NCBI GenBank assembly: GCA_947499005.1
Contig: CANMML010000004.1
Location: 121,574-185,573, forward strand
DNA from: an uncultured Aquimarina sp.
GTDB lineage: Bacteria > Bacteroidota > Bacteroidia > Flavobacteriales > Flavobacteriaceae
Direction of reading: 5' to 3'
DNA: 64,000 bases
The notes under the pieces were generated by a model that saw only the letters and a program-made list of their open reading frames with translations, made no database searches and was not told the DNA's origin. Positions 52,165 to 61,387 of this stretch are shown here, piece by piece. Position numbers and translations under genes: made by a program. The number at the start of each line of letters is the position of its first letter. The stretch's first letter is position 1.

Positions 52165-54072
52165 ATGGAAATCACAAATTCTGAAAACAATAACAACAGC
52201 GAAGCTGAAAAGGCATTAGATCCAGTACAGCAAAATGTTGAAGCTACAGATGCTCCAAGTAATGAAGCAGAAAACATTGAAACTCCTGAGCAAAGCGCTG
52301 TTCCTCAAGAACCAACATCTCCACCGGTATTAGAAGAAAATAAGCCTGTAGAGAAGGTCGTTGTTGAAATTCCTGAAGAGGATTACACTACTCTTTCGCA
52401 AGAAGAGTTATTGAATGGTTTAAAGAAACTTATAGCAAGTTATCCGGTACAATTGATTAAAGATCAAGTAGAAGCTATTCGTACTCAATTCAATAAAAAT
52501 TTCGACGAAGCTGCTGCTGCTAGTAAGGAGGAATTTATAACTGGTGGAGGAAATGAAATAGACTTCCACTACACTACTCCATTGAAAAGAGAGTTTAACG
52601 AAGTGTACTTTGATTATAAAGATAAGCGTAACCAGTATTATAAAAATATACAGACGAATCTTGAAAATAATTTAAAGACACGTCAACAGCTTATTGAAGA
52701 TTTAAAAATATTGATTGCTGATACTGAAAAGACCGTAAATCAAAAATTCAATGTTTTTAAAGAAATTAAGGAAAACTGGCACCAAGCTGGAGCCATTCCA
52801 AAAGATAAAAACAATATCACTTGGAATACCTTTTATCATCATGTAGATAAGTTCTATGAAATCGTACATCTAGATAGAGAGTTCCGTGATAAAGACTTTA
52901 AAATTAATTTAGAGCAAAAAGTTAAAATTATCGAGCGTGCTAAAGAATTAACTCAAGAGGTTAGTCCGACACGTGCGTTTAGAGAATTACAGGTATTACA
53001 TAAAATTTGGAAAGAAGAAATTGGGCCTGTAGCCAAAGAATATAAAGACCTTATTTGGGATAAGTTTAGTGAATTAACGAAAACTATTCATGATAAGCGT
53101 CAAGAATATTTTGCAGAGCAAGATGCAAAACAAGAAATAAACCTTACGCGTCGCCGTGAAATTATTGCTGAAATTCTTGTTATTGCAGATCGCAAAAAAA
53201 CAGGGCATAATGATTGGCAAAAGGCAATTAAAGAAGTAGAAGCCTTACACGATACTTTTAAGTCTGTAGGACGTGTACCTAATGAATTTAAGAACACCAT
53301 TTGGGATGAGTTTCGTGCTGCCGAACGTCAGTTTAATAGAGGTAAAAACGAGTTCTATAAAGGAATGAAGGGAGAACAATTAGATAACCTTAAAAAGAAG
53401 AAGGAACTAATTGAAATTGCGGAGGCAAATAAAGGAAGTGACGATTTTGAAGTTACTACACCTTTAATGAAGAAAATTCAAAATGATTGGAAAAGAATAG
53501 GTCATGTACCTCGTAAGGAAAGTGATAAAATCTGGAAGCAATTTAAAGATGCCTGTAACTATTACTTTGATCGTATTCACAATAAAAAAGATGAAGCGAA
53601 TAAAGAGCAGTTAGAAAACTACAATAAGAAAGTTTCGTTTATCGAGAACTTAAAAAATGAGGCTTTAGAAGATTTAGAAACAATTACTACTAAAATTTCT
53701 GAGTGGAAGAATTTAGGTTCTGTTCCTTATAAAATGCGTAAAATCGAAGACGATTTCAGTAAGGTATTAGATAGTTTATTTTCCAAATTGAATCTAAATA
53801 AAGAAGAATCTGAATTGATAAAGTTTGATACAAAATTAGCCGAATTGAAAGATCAAGATGATGATCGATTGATTCAAAGCGAAAAGAATTTTGTGAAGAA
53901 AAAAATGGATGATCTTAAAGGAGATATCATTCAGTTAGAGAATAATTTACAGTTCTTTAAGCATGCTGACAAAAGCAATCCACTTGTAGCTGATGTTTAC
54001 AAGCGTATTGACAAGCATCAAGAAGAATTGGCTATTTGGAAGAAAAAGTGGCAAAGAATTAAAAGCATCTAA
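52165..54072 (+). CDS. DUF349 domain protein
   Basis: A 635-residue cytoplasmic protein with an acidic, Pro/Glu-rich N-terminus (about 80 residues) followed by repeated helical DUF349 units; the repeating signature W-x-x-x-G-x-(V/I)P-(K/R) appears as NWHQAGAIPKD, DTFKSVGRVPNE, DWKRIGHVPRK and EWKNLGSVPYK. Proteins of this group are helical rods of unknown function with conserved neighbourhood in Bacteroidota, here aroE. I start at ATG 52165; the frame also has a TTG four codons earlier. Confidence 0.88.
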   Translation: MEITNSENNNNSEAEKALDPVQQNVEATDAPSNEAENIETPEQSAVPQEPTSPPVLEENKPVEKVVVEIPEEDYTTLSQEELLNGLKKLIASYPVQLIKDQVEAIRTQFNKNFDEAAAASKEEFITGGGNEIDFHYTTPLKREFNEVYFDYKDKRNQYYKNIQTNLENNLKTRQQLIEDLKILIADTEKTVNQKFNVFKEIKENWHQAGAIPKDKNNITWNTFYHHVDKFYEIVHLDREFRDKDFKINLEQKVKIIERAKELTQEVSPTRAFRELQVLHKIWKEEIGPVAKEYKDLIWDKFSELTKTIHDKRQEYFAEQDAKQEINLTRRREIIAEILVIADRKKTGHNDWQKAIKEVEALHDTFKSVGRVPNEFKNTIWDEFRAAERQFNRGKNEFYKGMKGEQLDNLKKKKELIEIAEANKGSDDFEVTTPLMKKIQNDWKRIGHVPRKESDKIWKQFKDACNYYFDRIHNKKDEANKEQLENYNKKVSFIENLKNEALEDLETITTKISEWKNLGSVPYKMRKIEDDFSKVLDSLFSKLNLNKEESELIKFDTKLAELKDQDDDRLIQSEKNFVKKKMDDLKGDIIQLENNLQFFKHADKSNPLVADVYKRIDKHQEELAIWKKKWQRIKSI

Positions 54073-54074
54073 TT

Positions 54075-54707
54075 TTGAGTGCCTTATGTCCACTATGTAA
54101 CGGAAAAGGGACTAAAATACATCATAGTAGAAATCGAGATTATTATCGTTGTACTAATTGTACAGGATTTTTTGTTGGAGCAGCCGCTTTTTTAAATCCT
54201 ATTGAAGAAAAAAAACGCTACGATAATCATAGTGATGATATTACACAACAGGGCTATCAAAATTTTGTTAGCCCTTGTGTTTTGGCAGTACTAAATAATT
54301 TTATGCCAGAACATAAAGGATTAGATTTTGGTTGTGGTAGGTCCGAAATTGTAGCGAAGCTCCTGAGGCAAAAAAAATACAGTGCTATAGGGTATGATCC
54401 TTTTTATAAAGATACTCCCGAGGTATTATCACAAAAATACCATTACATTACTTCCTGTGAAGTAATAGAACATTTTAATAATCCTGCTAAAGACTTTAAA
54501 TTATTAAAATCTCTATTATTACCCCAAGGCAAACTAATATTACAAACCAATATCTATAGATCAAATATCGATTTTTCTACTTGGTGGTATAAGAATGACC
54601 CTACACATGTGTTTTTTTACACTGACCAGTGTTTTCAGTACATTCACTCATTTTATGGCTTTAATTCACTAAAAATAGAAAACAACTTAGTTGTTTTGTC
54701 CCTGTAA
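54075..54707 (+). CDS. Class I SAM-dependent methyltransferase with zinc ribbon
   Basis: A 210-residue protein that begins with a TTG codon 2 bases after the DUF349 stop. A zinc-ribbon (CPLCNGKG, then YYRCTNC) opens the protein, followed by a methyltransferase domain with motif I LDFGCGRSEIV near residue 80, and SCEVIEHF, the usual post-motif of the methyltransf_23 type. Substrate unknown. The close spacing points to a shared transcript with the DUF349 gene. Confidence 0.85.
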   Translation: MSALCPLCNGKGTKIHHSRNRDYYRCTNCTGFFVGAAAFLNPIEEKKRYDNHSDDITQQGYQNFVSPCVLAVLNNFMPEHKGLDFGCGRSEIVAKLLRQKKYSAIGYDPFYKDTPEVLSQKYHYITSCEVIEHFNNPAKDFKLLKSLLLPQGKLILQTNIYRSNIDFSTWWYKNDPTHVFFYTDQCFQYIHSFYGFNSLKIENNLVVLSL

Positions 54708-54747
54708 AATACTTTATCTTAGACATATAAAATGAAAAGGATTTGAT

Positions 54748-54984
54748 ATGAAAACAATGACTTGCAGACAATTAGGCGGTGCTTGTGATCTAGAGTTTTC
54801 AGCGGAAACCTTCGAGGAAATAGCTGAAATGAGTAAGAAACACGCAACAGAAATGCTGGAAAAGTTAGATAAAGATCACCTAAAAGCAATGGAAGATATG
54901 CGTATTCTTATGCAAAATCCAGATGCGCTTCAAGCATGGTTTAAAAACAAAAGAACCGAATTTGAAACCCTACCCGAAAGGTAA
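54748..54984 (+). CDS. DUF1059 family small protein
   Basis: A 78-residue cytoplasmic protein with the DUF1059 start MKTMTCRQLGGACD (two Cys eight apart), then a helical body with MSKKHATEMLE and an end ALQAWFKNKRTEF. It is a common small flavobacterial protein of unknown function; the two Cys may bind a metal. It stands between the methyltransferase and purB. Confidence 0.8.
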   Translation: MKTMTCRQLGGACDLEFSAETFEEIAEMSKKHATEMLEKLDKDHLKAMEDMRILMQNPDALQAWFKNKRTEFETLPER

Positions 54985-55040
54985 ATTAAAACTTATAACG
55001 TATAGTTGAATATTACACTTAAAAGATCATACAAAATCCG

Positions 55041-55048
55041 TAAATTTG
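55041..55048 (+). promoter_or_regulatory. -7 box upstream of purB
   Basis: TAAATTTG matches TAnnTTTG and lies 25 bases before the purB start. Confidence 0.5.
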
Positions 55049-55072
55049 CGCCTTTAATTTAAACGCAGGTTT

Positions 55073-56419
55073 ATGTCAAATATAGCAGCTTTACAAGCGG
55101 TTACACCTATTGATGGTCGTTATGCTTCGAAAACGAAAGCTTTAAGTGCTTATTTTAGCGAAGAAGCACTTATTAAATATCGTGTTCGAGTAGAAATAGA
55201 ATATTTTATTGCATTATGTGAAGTTCCTCTTCCTCAATTAGCTAATGTAGATCATACCCTATTTCCTAAATTAAGAGCTATTTATGGAAACTTCAGTAGC
55301 GAAGATGCATTACGTATTAAAGAAATAGAAAGTGTAACCAACCACGATGTTAAAGCTGTAGAGTATTTCATTAAAGAAGAGTTTGACAAACTTTCTTTAT
55401 CTGCATTTAAAGAATTTATACACTTTGGTTTAACGTCTCAGGATGTTAATAATACTGCAATTCCGTTAAGTATTAAGGAAGCTTTAGAAGATGTATACAA
55501 TCCTCTTTATAAAGAATTAGTAGCTAAGATCAATGAGTTATCTGTTGAGTGGAAAGATATCCCTCTATTGGCTCGTACTCATGGGCAACCCGCTTCTCCA
55601 ACACGCTTAGGAAAAGAACTTTATGTGTTTGTAGAGCGCTTAAACCAACAATTCAATTTAATTAAGAATATTCCTCATGCTGCTAAATTTGGTGGAGCTA
55701 CAGGAAATTATAATGCACATCATGTTGCATACCCTACGATAGATTGGAAAGCTTTTGGTACCGATTTCGTAGAAAACAAGTTAGGGTTACACCACTCCTT
55801 CCCTACTACGCAAATTGAGCATTACGACCATATGGCTGCTTTATTTGATGCTTTAAAACGCATTAATACTATTGTTCTTGACTTGGATAGAGACATTTGG
55901 ACATATGTAGCCATGGATTATTTCAAACAAAAAATTAAAAAAGGAGAGGTTGGTTCTTCGGCTATGCCACATAAAGTAAATCCTATCGATTTTGAGAATA
56001 GCGAGGGTAATATTGGTATTGCGAATGCTTTGTTTGAACATTTATCAGGAAAACTACCTGTAAGTAGATTACAAAGAGACTTAACGGATAGTACTGTTTT
56101 AAGAAATGTTGGAGTGCCTATCGGACATACTTTAATAGCCTTTCAATCAAGTCTGAAAGGATTGAATAAGTTATTATTAAACGAAGATAAATTAGCGCAA
56201 GATTTAGAAAATAATTGGGCTGTAGCGGCAGAGGCGATTCAAACTATATTGAGACGTGAGGCTTATCCAAATCCTTATGAAGCGTTAAAAGGCTTAACAA
56301 GAACGAATTCTAAAATTGATGCACAATCAATAGCAGAGTTTATAGACACTCTAGAAGTTTCCGATGCCATTAAAAATGAGCTAAAACAAATTACTCCAAG
56401 TAATTATACTGGAATTTAA
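55073..56419 (+). CDS. purB: Adenylosuccinate lyase
   Basis: A 448-residue enzyme of purine synthesis that cleaves SAICAR and adenylosuccinate, each releasing fumarate. The fumarase/lyase signature GSSAMPHKVNP lies near residue 300, with the catalytic His region RTHGQPASPTRLGKEL near 165 and GLTSQDVNN near 120. The length and the E. coli-type start LQAVTPIDGRYASKT are normal. A perfect terminator follows. Confidence 0.96.
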   Translation: MSNIAALQAVTPIDGRYASKTKALSAYFSEEALIKYRVRVEIEYFIALCEVPLPQLANVDHTLFPKLRAIYGNFSSEDALRIKEIESVTNHDVKAVEYFIKEEFDKLSLSAFKEFIHFGLTSQDVNNTAIPLSIKEALEDVYNPLYKELVAKINELSVEWKDIPLLARTHGQPASPTRLGKELYVFVERLNQQFNLIKNIPHAAKFGGATGNYNAHHVAYPTIDWKAFGTDFVENKLGLHHSFPTTQIEHYDHMAALFDALKRINTIVLDLDRDIWTYVAMDYFKQKIKKGEVGSSAMPHKVNPIDFENSEGNIGIANALFEHLSGKLPVSRLQRDLTDSTVLRNVGVPIGHTLIAFQSSLKGLNKLLLNEDKLAQDLENNWAVAAEAIQTILRREAYPNPYEALKGLTRTNSKIDAQSIAEFIDTLEVSDAIKNELKQITPSNYTGI

Positions 56420-56440
56420 ATAACGGTTTTTATAATTTAT

Positions 56441-56472
56441 AATCCCCTTTAGAATGTATTCTAAAGGGGATT
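56441..56472 (+). terminator. Terminator after purB
   Basis: AATCCCCTTTAGAAT and ATTCTAAAGGGGATT are exact complements (15 bp), separated by GT; T-rich DNA follows. Confidence 0.85.
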
Positions 56473-56546
56473 ATTGTTTTATATCGATAGTATTGTAACG
56501 AATCGTACAAGAATTAATATATTGTTGTAGACAAACCAACTACCCC

Positions 56547-58592
56547 ATGTCATACTCAAGATTTACAATATTATTTTTGAGTTTCTTTTTTTTGATCAGT
56601 ATTATTTCTTGTCAGAAAGAACATAATTTACTTGATGATGAAGAACGTATCTGGTTAGATGAACATCCCGATCTTGTAGCCGCATTCAATCCTACCTATG
56701 CACCATATCAATTTATCAATGAGCAAGGCAACCTTGATGGTATTTTTGTTGATTTTATTCATTTAATTGAAGAAAGAATAGAGTATACTTTTAAGAAAAA
56801 AAAGTACCTAAACTGGAATGATATCTTAATAGATGCAAAGAAAGGAGAAATAGATGTTATTTTCGAAATTCAGGAAACTAATGATCGTAGGGATTACCTT
56901 ACTTTTTCAAGCCCATTAATTTCGCAACCACATGTCATTGTAACATCTCAAAATGTAAAACCTCAAAAAAGACTCTCATTTTTTAATAATAAAAAAGTTG
57001 GAGTCATTAAGTCATATGCTATTGATGAATATTTAAGCAAAAATCACCCTGATTTTGAATTAGTTCATGTTAGCAATGATGAAGAAGCTTATCAAAGGTT
57101 AGCCAATAAAGAATTAGATGCAATAGTATCATTTCAAGCTATTGCTAATTATTTTATCAATCAAAGAGGCTATAATACATTTATTATAAACAAAGAAATA
57201 CCTTATCTAAATCAATCTACTATTGCTAATCTTAGAGAACATTATGTCCTATCAAATATTTTTGATAAAGCCATAAGAGATATGTCTACTAAAGAGAAAA
57301 AAGCCATTTTTAATAGTTGGTCACCGACACTAGTAAAACCTATGTATCAAGAGAATTGGTTTTGGTTATGGATTCTAGGCATTTTATTAGGTTTTTTAAT
57401 TCTAAATACTATTGTCAATAATTTATTAAAGGCCAAAGTAAAAGAAAAAACCATTGAACTACAATTAGCGAAAGAAAAAGCAGAAGAAAGTTCTCGTTTA
57501 AAAACTACATTTCTACATAATATATCTCATGAAATACGAACTCCTCTAAATGCGGTAGTAGGATTTTCAGAAATGCTTGAAAGAGGTGTTATCGCAAAAG
57601 AAGAGCATCCGAAATTTTTAAAAGTAATCAAACATTCAGGAGAGCAATTGATTAGTGTTATAGATGATATATTAGAAATTTCAAGTTTAGACTCAAAGAA
57701 AGCCAAAGTGCATAATTCCGAAGTAAACGTATCGGAAATTTTACAAGAATTATGTGCCATTTATGAGGTTAAAACGTTACAAAAAAATGTACGTCTACTT
57801 CTTAATGGCCCACAAGATCTTCGAGGTATTACAGATGGGCCTAAACTAAGAAAAATACTAAGTGGGTTAATTGATAATGCTGTTAAGAATACAGATAAAG
57901 GGAGTATTGAGATTCATTTTGAATATACAAATGAGTCTATAGAATTTATAATATCAGATACAGGAAAAGGAATATCAGCTGATTTATTGTCAAATATTTT
58001 TGAAAGGTTTCAAAAGTCTTCAAACGAAATAAAAGACTATGATGAAGGGATTGGTTTAGGCTTGGCGATTACAAAAGAGAACATAGAACTTTTAAAAGGA
58101 AGCATTGATGTTTCTTCTACGATAGATGAAGGCAGTAGATTTTCGGTTGCTATTCCTTTTATTCTTATTGAAGATTCTTGTAGTAATAATGCTGTTAATA
58201 TAGATACTTCTTCCTTGAATATTAAATCGGTATTAATAGCCGAGGATGGAAAAATCAATTTTATCGTTTTAAAAAGATTATTGTTGAAATTATTAGGTGA
58301 TGATATAGAAATACTACATGCCGAGAATGGTCAAATCGCAGTAGATTTAGCTATAGAAAATAAGCAAATAGATTTAATCTTAATGGATATCAAAATGCCT
58401 GTAATGGATGGATATGAAGCTACTCAAAAGATTATAGATCACCGCAAAGACGTACCTATTATTGCACAAACAGCATATGCCGCACCAGATGATCAACAGA
58501 AAACATTAGATGCTGGTTGTGTAGATGTTATTACGAAACCAATTAAAATAGAAGCTTTAAAAGCTATTTTGGTTAAAAATATTTCTAAATAA
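56547..58592 (+). CDS. Hybrid sensor histidine kinase with periplasmic solute-binding domain
   Basis: A 681-residue inner-membrane kinase. It has a lipoprotein-like or signal start (IISCQKE, Cys about 22), a periplasmic SBP_bac_3 domain (about residues 40-265, PDLVAAFNPTYAPYQF), one membrane span (about 273-293), a HisKA domain with H328 in NISHEIRTPLN, a HATPase domain (SDTGKGISADLL, GIGLGLAITKENIELL) and a receiver domain with D614 in LMDIKMPVMDGYEA. It senses a small solute, amino-acid-like by domain, and signals by phosphorelay. No cognate regulator is adjacent, and the receiver may feed another protein. Confidence 0.92.
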   Translation: MSYSRFTILFLSFFFLISIISCQKEHNLLDDEERIWLDEHPDLVAAFNPTYAPYQFINEQGNLDGIFVDFIHLIEERIEYTFKKKKYLNWNDILIDAKKGEIDVIFEIQETNDRRDYLTFSSPLISQPHVIVTSQNVKPQKRLSFFNNKKVGVIKSYAIDEYLSKNHPDFELVHVSNDEEAYQRLANKELDAIVSFQAIANYFINQRGYNTFIINKEIPYLNQSTIANLREHYVLSNIFDKAIRDMSTKEKKAIFNSWSPTLVKPMYQENWFWLWILGILLGFLILNTIVNNLLKAKVKEKTIELQLAKEKAEESSRLKTTFLHNISHEIRTPLNAVVGFSEMLERGVIAKEEHPKFLKVIKHSGEQLISVIDDILEISSLDSKKAKVHNSEVNVSEILQELCAIYEVKTLQKNVRLLLNGPQDLRGITDGPKLRKILSGLIDNAVKNTDKGSIEIHFEYTNESIEFIISDTGKGISADLLSNIFERFQKSSNEIKDYDEGIGLGLAITKENIELLKGSIDVSSTIDEGSRFSVAIPFILIEDSCSNNAVNIDTSSLNIKSVLIAEDGKINFIVLKRLLLKLLGDDIEILHAENGQIAVDLAIENKQIDLILMDIKMPVMDGYEATQKIIDHRKDVPIIAQTAYAAPDDQQKTLDAGCVDVITKPIKIEALKAILVKNISK

Positions 58593-58596
58593 TCTG

Positions 58597-59898
58597 TTAA
58601 ACTGGTTCTCCGTATAAATCAAAATCTTCTGCCTGGTTGATCTTTATATCCACAAAATCACCTGTTTTTAGATAGAATTTTTTAGCATCTACAAGAACTT
58701 CGTTATCAACATCTGGAGAATCGAATTCGGTTCTCCCAATAAAGAAATCTCCTTCTTTACGATCAATTACACATTTAAAGGTCTTCCCTACCTTCGTTTG
58801 ATTTAGCTCCCAAGATATTTGAGATTGGATTTCCATAATTTCGTTTACACGATCCATTTTAACATCTTCAGGCACATCATCTTCAAGGTTGTAAGCATGT
58901 GTGTTCTCTTCATGACTATATGTAAAACATCCTAGTCTTTCAAAACGCATCTCACGCACCCATTCTCTTAATGTTTCGAAGTCTTCCTGTGTTTCTCCTG
59001 GATAACCAACGATTAATGTCGTACGAATAGTCATATCTGGCACAGCAGCTCGAAACTCTTTCAGTAATTTAGTAGTTTTTGCTTTAGTTGTTCCCCTACG
59101 CATAGATTTTAAGATAGGATCTGCAATATGTTGTAATGGGATATCTATATAGTTACATATTTTAGGCTCGTTCTTCATAACCTCCAATACTTCCATAGGG
59201 AATCCTGTAGGGAATGCGTAATGCAAACGAATCCATTCAACACCATCTACTTTAACTAATGCTTTCAATAGATCTGCTAGCCTTCTTTCCTTATATAAAT
59301 CTAATCCATAGTAGGTAAGATCTTGAGCAATAAGAACAAGCTCTTTAACTCCTTCAGCAGCCAACTTCTCAGCTTCGATAACTAAATCTTCTATCGGTGT
59401 AGATTTATGCTTCCCTCTCATAATAGGGATAGCGCAAAAGGAACATGGTCGATCACAGCCTTCAGCAATCTTTAAATAAGCATAGTTTTTAGGAGTAGTA
59501 GTAAGACGCTCTCCTATTAATTCATGTTTATAATCAGCTTCTAAAACCTTTAATAATTGTGGTAGCTCTGTCGTACCAAAATATTGATCTACATTAGGAA
59601 TTTCTTTTTCTAAATCGGGTTTGTATCGTTCGGATAAACAACCTGTAACAAATACTTTATCAACAAGACCGTCTTCTTTTTTCTGTACAAATTCAAGAAT
59701 CGTATTTATAGATTCTTCTTTTGCATTAGCTATAAAACCACAAGTATTTATGACAGCAATATTACCTTCCTCTTCATGAACAACATCTTTTCCATTGGCT
59801 TTCAATTGCCCCATCAATACTTCTGAATCGTAAACATTCTTAGAGCAACCTAATGTCACTACATTGATTTTATTTTTCTTGATGGTTTTCGTTCTCAT
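58597..59898 (-). CDS. rimO: RimO, ribosomal protein S12 methylthiotransferase
   Basis: A 433-residue radical SAM enzyme that methylthiolates an Asp of ribosomal protein S12. The N-terminal MTTase domain has LGCSKNVYDSEVLMG and the Cys in NTCGFI and TGCLSER; the radical SAM motif is CDRPCSFC; a TRAM domain closes the protein (about residues 365-433, ending DFDLYGEPV). Three Cys in each cluster region are present, so it looks active. The ending typical of RimO distinguishes it from MiaB. Confidence 0.95.
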   Translation of the reverse strand: MRTKTIKKNKINVVTLGCSKNVYDSEVLMGQLKANGKDVVHEEEGNIAVINTCGFIANAKEESINTILEFVQKKEDGLVDKVFVTGCLSERYKPDLEKEIPNVDQYFGTTELPQLLKVLEADYKHELIGERLTTTPKNYAYLKIAEGCDRPCSFCAIPIMRGKHKSTPIEDLVIEAEKLAAEGVKELVLIAQDLTYYGLDLYKERRLADLLKALVKVDGVEWIRLHYAFPTGFPMEVLEVMKNEPKICNYIDIPLQHIADPILKSMRRGTTKAKTTKLLKEFRAAVPDMTIRTTLIVGYPGETQEDFETLREWVREMRFERLGCFTYSHEENTHAYNLEDDVPEDVKMDRVNEIMEIQSQISWELNQTKVGKTFKCVIDRKEGDFFIGRTEFDSPDVDNEVLVDAKKFYLKTGDFVDIKINQAEDFDLYGEPV

Positions 59899-59921
59899 AG
59901 CCGTTCATTTTTCGGAGTGTG

Positions 59922-59929
59922 CAAATTTA
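59922..59929 (-). promoter_or_regulatory. -7 box upstream of rimO
   Basis: TAAATTTG on the minus strand matches TAnnTTTG and lies 24 bases before the rimO start. Confidence 0.5.
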
Positions 59930-59978
59930 CGGTTTTATCCTAGATTGAAGTGTATCCTAACCTATAATAGCTAACAAA

Positions 59979-60011
59979 TAAAAATCCCCAATAATTGAAT
60001 ATTGAGGATTT
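59979..60011 (-). terminator. Terminator after the Cys/Lys-rich gene
   Basis: AAATCCCCAATA pairs with TATTGAGGATTT (one G-U pair), with a run of T on the minus strand. Confidence 0.75.
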
Positions 60012-60034
60012 CATTATATTTTAAAAATATGAAA

Positions 60035-60421
60035 CTAAGCTTTCTCTTTCTTGGCTTCACAAGCCTTTTTTGCCTTACAACACTTCTTTTTATCAGCTTT
60101 TTTGTCGCATTTTTTAGTTTTATCACATTTCTTCTTTTTAGAACAACATGACTTTTTCTCTTTTTTTGCACAACAAGGCTTTGTACAATCCTTTTTACAT
60201 GATTTTTTTCCTTCCGGATCAATATCTAATTGGGGATCAATACTTACACCTTCTTCACTACTAGCCGTTTTTGAAGCACAACATGCTTTTTTACAACCAG
60301 GTTTACATTCTTTTTTAACTTCTTCCTGAGCTTGTTCAGTAGCTCCTGCTTCTTGTGCAGTGATTTGAGTAGTTCCTAAAACCATTAAAAACAATACTCC
60401 TATTCGTAAAATCAACTTCAT
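60035..60421 (-). CDS. Secreted Cys/Lys-rich low-complexity protein
   Basis: A 128-residue exported protein with a signal peptide (residues 1-23, ending TQITAQ). The mature part has 15 Cys and a very large share of Lys. Two units C-x3-C-x3-CC (CKPGCKKACC and CKKDCTKPCC) are followed by CC and KKC repeats. An acidic stretch (SIDPQLDIDPEG) separates the units. The pattern recalls metallothionein-like or metal-scavenging proteins, but it is not a known metallothionein sequence. It is 12 bases downstream of moxR on the same strand, probably in its transcript. Confidence 0.65.
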   Translation of the reverse strand: MKLILRIGVLFLMVLGTTQITAQEAGATEQAQEEVKKECKPGCKKACCASKTASSEEGVSIDPQLDIDPEGKKSCKKDCTKPCCAKKEKKSCCSKKKKCDKTKKCDKKADKKKCCKAKKACEAKKEKA

Positions 60422-60433
60422 ATACTACAATTT

Positions 60434-61387
60434 TTAAAATAAACTTTCTATCAAAGATTCTATGGTAATCCCTTCTGCCTCTGCTTTATAGTTTTTTAAC
60501 ACACGATGTCTTAAAATACCAATTGCTACAGCTTGAACATTTTCTATATCTGGTGAATGCTTACCATTTAGCAAAGCATGGGTTTTAGCGGCAAGAATTA
60601 AGTTTTGTGAAGCTCTTGGTCCAGCACCCCAATCGATATATTTTTTGACTAAATCTGGAGCAGTTGCTCCATTAGGTCTAGTTTTCCCTACTAAACGTAC
60701 GGCATATTCTACAACATTATCTACAACAGGAACTCTTCGTACTAAAGATTGAAAATCTTGTATTTCCTGAGCTGTAAACAATGATTGAATCGTCTCTTGT
60801 GTATCTCCCGTAGTACTTTTAACTACTGCCACTTCTTCTTCAAAAGTTGGATAATCTAATTTGATAGAGAACATAAAACGATCCAACTGAGCTTCTGGTA
60901 AAGGATAAGTACCTTCCTGCTCTATTGGATTTTGGGTTGCTAAAACAAAGTAAGGTTTAGACAATTGATAATTGGTACCTGCAACCGTTACCGATTTTTC
61001 TTGCATTGCTTCTAGTAAAGCCGCTTGAGTCTTAGGTGGAGTTCTATTGATCTCATCTGCTAAAACAATATTAGAAAAGATGGGACCTTTAATGAACTTA
61101 AATTTCCTAGTGTCATCTAAAATTTCACTTCCTAAAATATCACTAGGCATTAAATCTGGTGTGAACTGAATCCTTTTAAAATCTAAACCTAGTGCCTTAG
61201 AAATGGTATTCACCATTAATGTTTTAGCTAATCCTGGAACTCCTACTAATAGCGCATGGCCTCCAGAAAAAACCGATAATAATATTTGATCAACTACGGC
61301 CTCTTGACCGATAATTACTTTTGCTATTTCTTGTTTAAGCCTTTTATGCTTTTCAACTAGCTGCGAAACAGCTTGAACGTCTGACAT
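60434..61387 (-). CDS. MoxR family AAA+ ATPase
   Basis: A 317-residue AAA_3 ATPase. Walker A is GVPGLAKT near residue 58, Walker B is VLADEINRTPPKTQ, and sensor 1 is ATQNPIEQEGTYPLPEAQLDRF; the lid domain follows. MoxR proteins act as chaperones that activate partners with a von Willebrand domain, but no such gene (BatA, DUF58) is in the window downstream, where one would expect it. The stop of the SurA-like gene abuts its start, so they share a transcript. Confidence 0.92.
   Translation of the reverse strand: MSDVQAVSQLVEKHKRLKQEIAKVIIGQEAVVDQILLSVFSGGHALLVGVPGLAKTLMVNTISKALGLDFKRIQFTPDLMPSDILGSEILDDTRKFKFIKGPIFSNIVLADEINRTPPKTQAALLEAMQEKSVTVAGTNYQLSKPYFVLATQNPIEQEGTYPLPEAQLDRFMFSIKLDYPTFEEEVAVVKSTTGDTQETIQSLFTAQEIQDFQSLVRRVPVVDNVVEYAVRLVGKTRPNGATAPDLVKKYIDWGAGPRASQNLILAAKTHALLNGKHSPDIENVQAVAIGILRHRVLKNYKAEAEGITIESLIESLF

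Noticed and set aside
59971..60222. Lys/Arg-rich 83-codon frame on the minus strand
   Set aside because: It is a shifted reading of the Cys/Lys-rich gene and its terminator.
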